Source: Planctomycetota bacterium
GTDB lineage: Bacteria; Planctomycetota; Phycisphaerae; Phycisphaerales; UBA1924
Direction: 5' to 3'
DNA length: 6,411 nucleotides
NCBI GenBank assembly: GCA_017303565.1
Contig: JAFLCM010000145.1
Span: 1-6,411 of the forward strand
Under the pieces are notes generated by a model that saw nothing but the letters and a program-made list of their open reading frames with translations, was not told where the DNA came from and searched no databases. The translations under genes were made by a program, and so were the position numbers. Shown piece after piece: positions 1-6,252 of this stretch. Each line of letters opens with the position of its first letter. Position 1 is the stretch's first letter.

Positions 1-887
1 AGATCCTCTCGGTGGTCGACAAGATGGAACTTGCGGGAGAGATGGCCAGGACCGAGGCACGTCTCTTCCGGATCGAGAAGGCGACAAAGGCCGCGGACCT
101 CGCCTTGCTTGAGTCTCGGACCCGCGAAGCGGAACTGCGGCTGCGTCAACTCATGGGGATGTCGCCCGACGCTCCGTTCCGGCTATTGGCGCTGGGCATC
201 GGTCCCGTGCGGATCGCCTCCGCTCCGAGCAATACGGCATCGCACATCGAGCGGAGCAGCCCGGCGATGCTTGTCGCGGCAGCCGAGTACGAGGCCGCCG
301 AGAAGGCCCTGGAACTTGAGGTTCGCAAGCAGTACCCGGACTTGCACATTGGCCCGGGGTACGGGAACGAGGACGGGCAGGATCAGGTTCTCCTGGGGCT
401 GTCCGTGCCGATCCCGATCCTGAACGCCAACCGACGCGGGATCGCCGAGGCGCGAGCGCAGCGTGAGGTCGCGCGTGCCGCCGCCGAGGCGGCGTTGGAA
501 CAGACCGTCGCGGCGCTACGCGCGGCGGAGGTCCGACTCGCGGCCGCAGCCCAGCGTCGATCGACGCTGGAGACAGAGATCGTGCCGCTGGTGGATGCGC
601 AGTACGTCGATGCCCGCCAGGTGGCCCGTCTCGGCGAGGTCAACACGCTCGTGCTGCTGGAGAGTCTGACACGCCAGCAGGCTGCCAAGGTCGGGCTGGT
701 CGAGGCGGCACGTGACGAGGCGATCGCGGCGATCGATCTCGACGAGATCTTCGGCCCCGTGCCTTCCGTCTGGCCTTCCACTCCGGCTCCCGTGCACAAA
801 CCCGATGGTGGCTCCGCAGCGCCCGGCGTCTCCGATTCGATCACCGCCCCCAACTCCAACACGCCCTCCGGCGGCTCCGGCCGCTGA
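1..887 (+). CDS. Outer-membrane factor of an RND efflux system (TolC/CzcC-like), 5' truncated by window edge
   Basis: The frame is already open at base 3 and ends at TGA 885-887, giving the last 294 residues of a protein whose family usually has about 420-500, so the signal peptide and first repeat start lie outside the window. The visible part is an OEP-family (TolC fold) channel: long Ala/Glu/Arg-rich helices (about nt 30-165 and 440-740) that would form the periplasmic alpha-barrel. Between them comes the second-repeat strand region: an AAAEYEAAEKAL helix, then RKQYPDLHIGPGYG (about nt 322-365) and GLSVPIPILN (about nt 397-426), a pattern typical of CzcC-like factors. In the family it forms a trimeric outer-membrane exit duct for the adaptor and permease encoded downstream. 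From about nt 753 the protein ends in a 44-residue Pro/Ser/Gly-rich tail with 9 Pro, probably disordered. The adaptor gene starts 24 nt later, so they are surely co-transcribed. Family assignment is firm; the substrate cannot be read from this gene. Confidence 0.92.
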   Translation, partial: ILSVVDKMELAGEMARTEARLFRIEKATKAADLALLESRTREAELRLRQLMGMSPDAPFRLLALGIGPVRIASAPSNTASHIERSSPAMLVAAAEYEAAEKALELEVRKQYPDLHIGPGYGNEDGQDQVLLGLSVPIPILNANRRGIAEARAQREVARAAAEAALEQTVAALRAAEVRLAAAAQRRSTLETEIVPLVDAQYVDARQVARLGEVNTLVLLESLTRQQAAKVGLVEAARDEAIAAIDLDEIFGPVPSVWPSTPAPVHKPDGGSAAPGVSDSITAPNSNTPSGGSGR

Positions 888-911
888 TCGGCTTGTGACA
901 AGGAACACACC

Positions 912-2333
912 ATGAAGAACACATTCGCCGCCATCTCGAAGATCCTGCTCATCGGCGGGTTGTCTCTGTCCATGCCGTTCGCTCTGGCGCTTACCGGCTG
1001 CGAGAAGAAGGATGCCGCCCACGGCTCGGACGACGGGCACGACCACGGGAGCGAGGGAGCCGGAGCCGGAGGAAGCGCGGGAAAGGACGCTGAAGCCGCT
1101 CCCTCCAACCGCGTGGACATCCCCGCATCGGTCCGCCAGAACCTCGGCATCACCTTCGCACGCGTGGAATCTCGAAGCGTCGCGCAGACGCTCCGCGTGC
1201 CCGGTCGCTTCGAGTTCCTTCCCACAGCGCGGCGTGAGTACCGCACGCCGCTTTCCGGCCGCGTGGAGGTCTTGGTCAGCCAATACCAGTCAGTGGAGCC
1301 GGGCACGCCGCTGTACAGAGTCGATGCCGCGGCATGGCGCGACCTTCACGAGCAAATCACTGCGAACCAGGCACGGGTCGACTCGATGGGGCCACTTAGG
1401 GAGGCCCATCGTCGGCACGAGCAGAGCCTTGCGGACAAGGTCTTGCTCTGGCAAGAGCGTCTCAAGCAACTCGAGGATCTGCGAGCGGCTGGCGGCGGGA
1501 GTGCCGCCCAGTTCACCGAAGCTCGCGCCACACTCAACGCCACGCAGGCCGAACTAGCGGACGTCATGGAGAAGGAGGCGGAGCTGCAAGCACAGCAAAA
1601 GCAAGCCGAAGCCGAGCTCCGGTCTCTGAAGTCTAGACGTGATTCGCTGGAACGAGGCAGCAATTGCGGAAGCGGCCACGGTGACTTGGAGGCCGGTGGC
1701 GGTTTCGTCGTCTGCGCCGTCGCGCCGGGCGTCGTTGAAGCGATCGGGATCACGCCGGGCGGTCTCGCGGAGGAGAACGGGCAGATCGTGACGGTCGTTC
1801 AGCCGGATCAGATTAGGTTTAGAGCGCGTGGTTTGCAGTCCGACCTCGGAAGGCTCCGCAACGGCCTTGAGGCGAGGATCGCACCGCCTCAGGGCGGAAG
1901 TGTGCCGCTCGAAGACGCGATGAACGGGGAGCTCCGGATCGGACTCTCCGCCGACCCGGATGAACGCACGGTGGACCTTGTTGTGATTCCCGAGGCGCTC
2001 GCACCCTGGGCACGCGCGGGCGTGTCGGCGCACCTCGAAGTCACGCTCGCAGGGGGAACCGAGGAACTGGCGATCCCCCAGTCCGCCGTCGTGCGCGACG
2101 GCGCGCGGGCGATCATCTTCCGCCGCGATCCCGCCAACCCCGACAAGGTCATCCGCATAGAGGCGGATCTCGGCCTCTCCGACGGGCGATGGGTGGTGAT
2201 CGCCAGTGGCGTGAAGGAAGGTGACGAGATCGTCCTCGGCGGCAACTTCCAGCTGATGCTGGCGACGAGCGGTTCCGCAGAGAAGGCGGGTCACTTCCAC
2301 TCCGACGGAACATTCCACGAAGGGAGCCACTAA
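912..2333 (+). CDS. Membrane-fusion (periplasmic adaptor) lipoprotein of HME-type RND efflux, CzcB/CusB-like
   Basis: This 473-residue adaptor joins the permease to the outer-membrane factor. The ATG at 912 is preceded by AAGGA (900-904), 7 nt upstream. Residues 1-30 are a hydrophobic signal ending in a lipobox LTGC (Cys30), so the mature protein should be lipid-anchored. A His/Asp patch (DGHDHG, 41-46) and a Gly/Ala linker follow. Domains in order: barrel strands (about 67-105); first half of the lipoyl domain (RTPLSGRVEV, 111-120, to about 138); alpha-helical hairpin with coiled-coil character (about 140-248); second lipoyl half (about 263-305); beta-barrel (about 300-380); membrane-proximal domain (about 385-450). 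The C-terminus GHFHSDGTFHEGSH (460-473) is His-rich, a tail I associate with CzcB/CusB-like adaptors. No N-terminal Met cluster of the CusB type is seen. Residues 241-256 are odd: the +1 frame looks more like coding sequence there (separate entry). The stop is only 3 nt before the permease ATG, so translational coupling is likely. Function is confident, the metal is not. Confidence 0.93.
   Translation: MKNTFAAISKILLIGGLSLSMPFALALTGCEKKDAAHGSDDGHDHGSEGAGAGGSAGKDAEAAPSNRVDIPASVRQNLGITFARVESRSVAQTLRVPGRFEFLPTARREYRTPLSGRVEVLVSQYQSVEPGTPLYRVDAAAWRDLHEQITANQARVDSMGPLREAHRRHEQSLADKVLLWQERLKQLEDLRAAGGGSAAQFTEARATLNATQAELADVMEKEAELQAQQKQAEAELRSLKSRRDSLERGSNCGSGHGDLEAGGGFVVCAVAPGVVEAIGITPGGLAEENGQIVTVVQPDQIRFRARGLQSDLGRLRNGLEARIAPPQGGSVPLEDAMNGELRIGLSADPDERTVDLVVIPEALAPWARAGVSAHLEVTLAGGTEELAIPQSAVVRDGARAIIFRRDPANPDKVIRIEADLGLSDGRWVVIASGVKEGDEIVLGGNFQLMLATSGSAEKAGHFHSDGTFHEGSH
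1629..1680 (+). other. Possible compensating frameshift segment inside the adaptor gene
   Basis: In the gene's frame these bases encode a Ser/Arg/Gly/Cys-rich stretch (residues 240-256, including KSRRDSLERGSNCGSGH) just where the helical hairpin should hand over to the second lipoyl half. In the +1 frame, from 1630 to 1677, the sequence reads SLDVIRWNEAAIAEAA. Its codons begin mostly with purines, chiefly G, and it is helix-like in composition. The annotated frame resumes well at GGT 1680 (GDLEAGGGF). One extra base near 1629 and one missing base near 1678-1680 would produce exactly this. It may be a real, tolerated pair of indels, two sequencing errors, or chance. The +1 frame is blocked just upstream by TGA at 1627, so it cannot be a separate long gene. 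Confidence 0.4.
2321..2326 (+). promoter_or_regulatory. Ribosome binding site of the permease, inside the adaptor's 3' end
   Basis: AGGGAG lies 10 nt before the ATG at 2337 and within the last adaptor codons, so ribosomes finishing the adaptor can re-initiate on the permease. This supports ATG 2337 as the start and a fixed adaptor:permease ratio. Confidence 0.65.
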
Positions 2334-2336
2334 GCC

Positions 2337-5300
2337 ATGCTCGCGAAGCTCATCGCCTTCTCTCTGCGCCAGTCCTCCCTCGTGGTCGTCTTCGCAGGGC
2401 TGCTGCTCGTCTTTGCCGGGCTCAAGATCAAGAACATGCCGGTGGATGTCTTTCCCGAGCTCAACGCACCCACGGTCGTCGTGATGACCGAGGCGGGGGG
2501 ATTGGCCGCCGACGAGGTGGAACTCAACGTCACCTTCCCGATCGAGACGGCGGTCAACGGTCTGCCGGGTACGCGGCGGGTCCGGAGCGCTTCGGCCACC
2601 AGCCTCTCCATCGTGTGGGTCGAGTTTGACTGGGGCACCGATATCTACCGCGCGCGGCAACTGGTCTCCGAGCGATTGTCCGCAGTGCGTGAGTCGCTCC
2701 CGCCCGGCGCGCACGCAGAGATCACGCCCGTCACCAGTATTACCGGCGAGATCATGCTCATGGCCCTGTCCAGCCCCGATGGCTCGGTCAGCCCGCTCGA
2801 CATGCGATCATTCGCCGAGTTCGATCTGCGGAACAAGCTGCTCGCGGTCCCGGGCGTCGCTCAGGTCGTCGCCATCGGCGGTGAACTTCCGCAGTACCAG
2901 ATCAACGTCAATCAGGACCAACTCGCCCTGTACGGCCTGACCATCTCCGACGTGGTCGCGGCGGCCAAGGGCGCGCACTCCACGGCCAGCGCCGGGTATG
3001 TCCCCAACTGGGAGAATCAGGAACTGCCCATCCGCCAGACCGCCCGTGTCACCAGCGCCGAGGACATCAAGAACACGCTGGTGCGCTATCACAACGGCGC
3101 GGCGGTGACGATCGGGCAGGTGGCCGACGTGCGGCTCGGCCCCTCGCCCAAGCGGGGAACCGCGTCCGACCGGGCGCTGCCGGGCGTGGTCATCAGCGTT
3201 CAGAAGAGCCCGGGAACCAACACCCTCAACCTCACCGAGCAGATCGACCGGGTGCTCGATCAGGCCGAGGCGGCCATGCCCAAGGGCATGGTCCTGAACC
3301 GGGACCCCTTCCGGGCCGCGCGGTTCATCGAGCGGTCGATCAACGGCGTGGTCAAGGTCTTGATCGAGGCGAGCATCATCGTGGCGGTCATCCTGATCCT
3401 GTTCCTGCTCAACGTACGGGCCACGATCGTGACGCTGACCGCTCTGCCGCTCTCGCTCGCCGTGGCGATCCTGCTGCTGTGGGCGTGGGGCCTCTCGATC
3501 AACGTCATGACGCTGGGCGGACTGGCCGTGGCGATCGGCGAACTGGTGGACGACGCCATCATCGACGTGGAGAACGTCCTGCGGCGGCTCAAGGAGAACG
3601 ACGGGCTGCCCGAGGACGAGCGCAAAGGCCTCGTTGAGGTGATCTACAACGCGAGCAACGAGATCCGATCGTCGGTGGTGTTCGCGACCATCATCATCTG
3701 CATGGTCTTCGTGCCGCTCTTGTTCCTGCAGGGGCTTGAAGGCCGGTTCTTTCAGCCTCTGGGCATCGCGTACATCATCTCGATCATGGCCTCGCTGATC
3801 GTGGCCCTGACGGTCACGCCCGCGCTGTGCAAGTGGCTCTTCGCCGGCGCGTTCGGAAAGAAGGGCGGGCGCTCCGGCGAGTCGAGCGGGCATGGGGAGC
3901 ATGACGGGTGGCTCGTCCGCTGGCTCAAGCGTCGGTACGAGCCGCTGCTCCGCGCGAGCGTCCGCAACCGCGGACTGGTTCTCGGGGGCGCGGGCGTGCT
4001 CACGGTGGCTTCGTTGCTGCTCATGTCCACGTTCGGTACATCGTTCCTGCCCGCATTCAAGGAAGGCACTTTTACTGTTTTCCTGCTCGCGCCGCCTGGC
4101 ACATCGCTCGTCGAGAGCAATCGCCTGGCCACTGGCGTCGAGGCCCAGATGGCCCAGATCGAAGGCGTCTCGAGCGTGACGCGGCGCACCGGGCGGGCCG
4201 AGCGCGATGAGCACGCCGAGCCGGTAAGCAGTTCCGAGATCGAAGTCACGATGAAAGCGGGAGTCGATCAGGACAGGGTCAGGGCCGCCATCGATCGCAT
4301 CATCGCCAACATCCCAGGTATCACCACAATGGTCGGCCAGCCGATCGAGCACCGCCTGAGCCACGTGCTGTCGGGCACGCCCGCAGCCATCGCCATCAAC
4401 GTGTACGGCGACGACCTCAACGTCCTGCGCTCGCTCGCCAAGGAGATCGAGGCGGCGATCAAGCCGATTCCCGGCACCCGCGACGTGGCCGCCAATCGCG
4501 AGATCATGATCACCTCACTCCCGATTCGATACCGACCGCAGGATCTGGTCGCCGCCGGGCTTTCGCCCGCGTCGGCCGCGGAGCAGGTGCAGCAGGCTCT
4601 CTATGGCGAAGCCGTCGCCGAGGTGAATCAGGGCGTGCGTCGCTATGAGATGGTCGTTCGCCTTGCCGAGAGCGAGCGGGAGCGGATTGACCAGATCATG
4701 GACCTGCAACTGCGGGGCGTAGGCGGGGCGATCGTTCGCCTGCGCGAAGTCGCCGACATCGGTCCGGAGAAGACCAGCAACCTCATCGCCCGCGAGAACG
4801 CCCAACGAAAAGCGGTGATTTCCACCAACGTCGCCGACGGCTACAACCTCGGGCAACTGGTCGCGCAGGTGCAAGCCAATGTCGACCCGATCGTTCAAAA
4901 GGCCGGGTACACGGTCCACTACGGTGGGCAGTTTGAGGCCCAGCAGTCCGCCAGCCGCACCATCCTCATCATGGGCGCGGGCGTAGCGGTCTTCATGTTC
5001 CTGCTCTTGCAGCTCTCGACCGGCAAGGCCCGCGTCGCCCTGCTGGTGATGCTCAACCTGCCGCTCGCGCTGATTGGCGGCATTGCCGCTATCTACCTGA
5101 CGGAGAGCCCGTCGATTGCCGGTAACACGCTGTCGCTCTTTGGCCTGTCGTCCTCGCGCTATGTCGCCCCGGTCATCTCTATCGCCAGCATGGTGGGATT
5201 CGTGACCCTCTTCGGCATCGCCGTTCGCAACGGGATCCTGCTGGTCAACCACTATGACCATCTCCAGGAGCATGAGAGCAAGACGATCGGTGACTCGATC

Positions 5301-5588
5301 ATCCAAGGGTCACTTGAAAGACTGGTGCCGATCCTGATGACGGCGTTGGCCGCGATGCTCGGGCTCGTGCCGCTCGCGCTGGCCAAGGGTAAGCCCGGCA
5401 GCGAACTGCTCGCCCCGCTTGCGATCGTCGTGCTGGGCGGGCTGGTCTCGTCCACGTTTCTCAACCTTTTCGTGGTCCCCGCCGGTTACGCCCTGGCGTT
5501 TAGGGTCAAGCGCGAGGCATCCGGGAGTCCCCGACTGCTCACCCGCTTGCTGCGTCGTTCCACGAGGAAGTCCGCTCCCTCAACCTGA
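2337..5588 (+). CDS. HME-RND metal efflux permease, CzcA-like (proton-driven inner-membrane pump)
   Basis: The 1083-residue length is typical of heavy-metal RND permeases (about 1040-1080). The N-terminus shows TM1 (about 14-31) and NMPVDVFPELNAP (33-45), the usual entry to the first porter domain. The membrane layout is the RND pattern of 1+5 helices, a large periplasmic domain, then 1+5 again: TM2-6 about 338-358, 363-383, 389-409, 445-465 and 472-497; TM7 about 544-563; TM8-12 about 874-891, 898-920, 945-970, 997-1016 and 1024-1054. TM4 carries AIGELVDDAIIDVEN (399-413); Asp405/Asp406 are the expected proton-relay acids. Other family marks are FLPAFKEGT (570-578), PPGTSLVESN (586-595), EHRLSHVLSG (671-680) and GIAVRNGILLVNHY (960-973). 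The positions I align with the CusA Met triad are not Met, and TM4 lacks the CzcA-type DFG start, so neither Cu(I)/Ag(I) nor Co/Zn/Cd export is directly supported. A cytosolic loop holds SGHGEHD (517-523). It should trimerise and work with the two preceding gene products. Close homologues are commonly labelled CzcA, but the metal here is unproven. Confidence 0.95.
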   Translation: MLAKLIAFSLRQSSLVVVFAGLLLVFAGLKIKNMPVDVFPELNAPTVVVMTEAGGLAADEVELNVTFPIETAVNGLPGTRRVRSASATSLSIVWVEFDWGTDIYRARQLVSERLSAVRESLPPGAHAEITPVTSITGEIMLMALSSPDGSVSPLDMRSFAEFDLRNKLLAVPGVAQVVAIGGELPQYQINVNQDQLALYGLTISDVVAAAKGAHSTASAGYVPNWENQELPIRQTARVTSAEDIKNTLVRYHNGAAVTIGQVADVRLGPSPKRGTASDRALPGVVISVQKSPGTNTLNLTEQIDRVLDQAEAAMPKGMVLNRDPFRAARFIERSINGVVKVLIEASIIVAVILILFLLNVRATIVTLTALPLSLAVAILLLWAWGLSINVMTLGGLAVAIGELVDDAIIDVENVLRRLKENDGLPEDERKGLVEVIYNASNEIRSSVVFATIIICMVFVPLLFLQGLEGRFFQPLGIAYIISIMASLIVALTVTPALCKWLFAGAFGKKGGRSGESSGHGEHDGWLVRWLKRRYEPLLRASVRNRGLVLGGAGVLTVASLLLMSTFGTSFLPAFKEGTFTVFLLAPPGTSLVESNRLATGVEAQMAQIEGVSSVTRRTGRAERDEHAEPVSSSEIEVTMKAGVDQDRVRAAIDRIIANIPGITTMVGQPIEHRLSHVLSGTPAAIAINVYGDDLNVLRSLAKEIEAAIKPIPGTRDVAANREIMITSLPIRYRPQDLVAAGLSPASAAEQVQQALYGEAVAEVNQGVRRYEMVVRLAESERERIDQIMDLQLRGVGGAIVRLREVADIGPEKTSNLIARENAQRKAVISTNVADGYNLGQLVAQVQANVDPIVQKAGYTVHYGGQFEAQQSASRTILIMGAGVAVFMFLLLQLSTGKARVALLVMLNLPLALIGGIAAIYLTESPSIAGNTLSLFGLSSSRYVAPVISIASMVGFVTLFGIAVRNGILLVNHYDHLQEHESKTIGDSIIQGSLERLVPILMTALAAMLGLVPLALAKGKPGSELLAPLAIVVLGGLVSSTFLNLFVVPAGYALAFRVKREASGSPRLLTRLLRRSTRKSAPST

Positions 5589-5593
5589 TTGCA

Positions 5594-5598
5594 AGGAG
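5594..5598 (+). promoter_or_regulatory. Ribosome binding site that fixes the lipoprotein start at 5607
   Basis: AGGAG sits 8 nt before ATG 5607. An in-frame TTG at 5589 lies upstream of this site and has no site of its own, and starting there would only add six non-hydrophobic residues before the signal peptide. The ATG is therefore preferred. Confidence 0.75.
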
Positions 5599-5606
5599 AC
5601 ATTGGC

Positions 5607-6149
5607 ATGAACACCGTTCGCACGCTCGCACTCGTTCTCACCGTCCCGCTGCTCGCCTTCTCCGCTGGCCTGACCGGCTGCGAGAAGAAGTCTGAAGCGC
5701 CCGCCAGGCCCGCCGCCAAAGGTGACGGCCACGACCACAAAGATGGCGACGGGCACGATCACAAGGCGGGAGACAAGCACGACCACAAGGATGGGGACGA
5801 CCACGATCACAAGGACGGCCATGGGCACGGCCCCAAGACCGAACTGGGTAGCCAGTCGGCGGGCGGCATGACGATCGTCGCCGCTCGCGAAGGGGACGTC
5901 ACGCCGGAGGGCGAGGCGACCTTCGACATCAGCGTCTCCGGAGGAGCGGGCAAACCCGCGGCGGTGCGTGTGTGGGTCGGAACCCAGGACGGCAAAGGCT
6001 CGATCAAGGGAAAGGCTGAGGCCGAAGGTGATGGATGGCACGCGCACGCCGAGGTGCCCAAACCGCTCCCCGCGGGCAGCAAGCTCTGGGTGGAAGTCGA
6101 GACCCCCAGCGGCGCTAAGCACCTCGCCGGGTTCGATCTCAAGCAGTAA
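5607..6149 (+). CDS. Periplasmic His/Asp-repeat lipoprotein, probable metal-binding accessory of the efflux system
   Basis: This 180-residue protein follows the permease by 18 nt and has its own ribosome site. Residues 1-24 are a signal peptide with lipobox LTGC, so Cys25 should be lipidated. LTGCEKK is identical to the adaptor's lipobox segment. Residues 39-75 hold four 8-residue units of the form G-D-x-H-D-H-K-x plus a shortened fifth, giving ten His and many Asp in 37 residues: a clear candidate for binding soft or divalent metal ions. After a short linker (about 76-88) comes a domain of about 90 residues predicted to be beta-rich, with alternating hydrophobic strands (TFDISV, AVRVWVG, KLWVEVE) and a WHAHAEVP strand (144-151). 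It resembles small periplasmic Ig-like domains (YtkA/FixH or CopC style), but I cannot name a family. Inferred role: capturing, buffering or handing metal to the pump in the periplasm. An envelope metal sponge independent of the pump is the alternative. The gene call is firm; the function is inference from composition and position. Confidence 0.88.
   Translation: MNTVRTLALVLTVPLLAFSAGLTGCEKKSEAPARPAAKGDGHDHKDGDGHDHKAGDKHDHKDGDDHDHKDGHGHGPKTELGSQSAGGMTIVAAREGDVTPEGEATFDISVSGGAGKPAAVRVWVGTQDGKGSIKGKAEAEGDGWHAHAEVPKPLPAGSKLWVEVETPSGAKHLAGFDLKQ
5721..5831 (+). repeat. In-frame 24-nt tandem repeat encoding the 8-residue His/Asp/Lys unit (4 full + 1 partial)
   Basis: Units lie at 5721-5744, 5745-5768, 5769-5792 and 5793-5816, with a 15-nt partial at 5817-5831. 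Their products are GDGHDHKD, GDGHDHKA, GDKHDHKD, GDDHDHKD and GHGHG. The H-D-H-K core is kept in all four full units while third codon positions differ (GAC/GAT, AAA/AAG, GGT/GGC/GGA/GGG). This suggests an old duplication held by selection on the protein rather than a very recent slippage event. The third residue and last residue of the unit vary. Confidence 0.9.
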
Positions 6150-6152
6150 GCA

Positions 6153-6190
6153 GTGCGATCATCGCACACCGACCCGGCGGCGCGGCCGGG
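6153..6190 (+). other. Two short inverted repeats in the spacer; possible weak attenuator or RNA-stability element
   Basis: Starting 4 nt after the lipoprotein stop, GTGCGAT/ATCGCAC (6153-6167) forms a small hairpin with a minimal loop. Just after it CCCGGC/GCCGGG (6173-6178 and 6185-6190) can form a 6-bp stem with a 6-nt loop. Neither is followed by a T-run, so a classical intrinsic terminator is not supported. They may partly attenuate or protect the transcript, or simply reflect GC-rich sequence. Confidence 0.35.
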
Positions 6191-6241
6191 CGGCACACTG
6201 AAGACACGTCCCGGCGGCCCGCGCCCGGTCGCCTTGACTTT

Positions 6242-6245
6242 GGAG
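6242..6245 (+). promoter_or_regulatory. Ribosome binding site of the last, truncated gene
   Basis: GGAG lies 7 nt before ATG 6253. This and the signal-peptide-like translation that follows are the grounds for calling the start. Confidence 0.6.
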
Positions 6246-6252
6246 CATCACC

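Noticed and set aside
2808..4364. A 518-codon open frame on the minus strand within the permease gene, and similar ones at 383-1306, 1554-2714 and 4515-5306
   Set aside because: Long antisense frames are expected in high-GC genes with strong third-position bias. Their translations are rich in Arg, Asp and His without domains, signals or ribosome sites, while the + strand genes have clear family motifs.
5589..5606. Upstream in-frame TTG start for the lipoprotein
   Set aside because: The AGGAG site lies after this TTG and is correctly spaced for ATG 5607, which also gives a normal lipoprotein signal.
6153..6190. Intrinsic terminator after the lipoprotein
   Set aside because: The inverted repeats are short and no T-run follows, so they are listed only as a possible weak element.
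6173..6218. Direct repeat CCCGGCGGC at 6173-6181 and 6210-6218 as an operator or iteron
   Set aside because: Nine GC-only bases repeated once in a very GC-rich spacer is readily explained by chance.
6234..6239. TTGACT as a -35 promoter box before the last gene
   Set aside because: It is only 13 nt before the start codon, so a -10 box at normal spacing would fall inside the gene.
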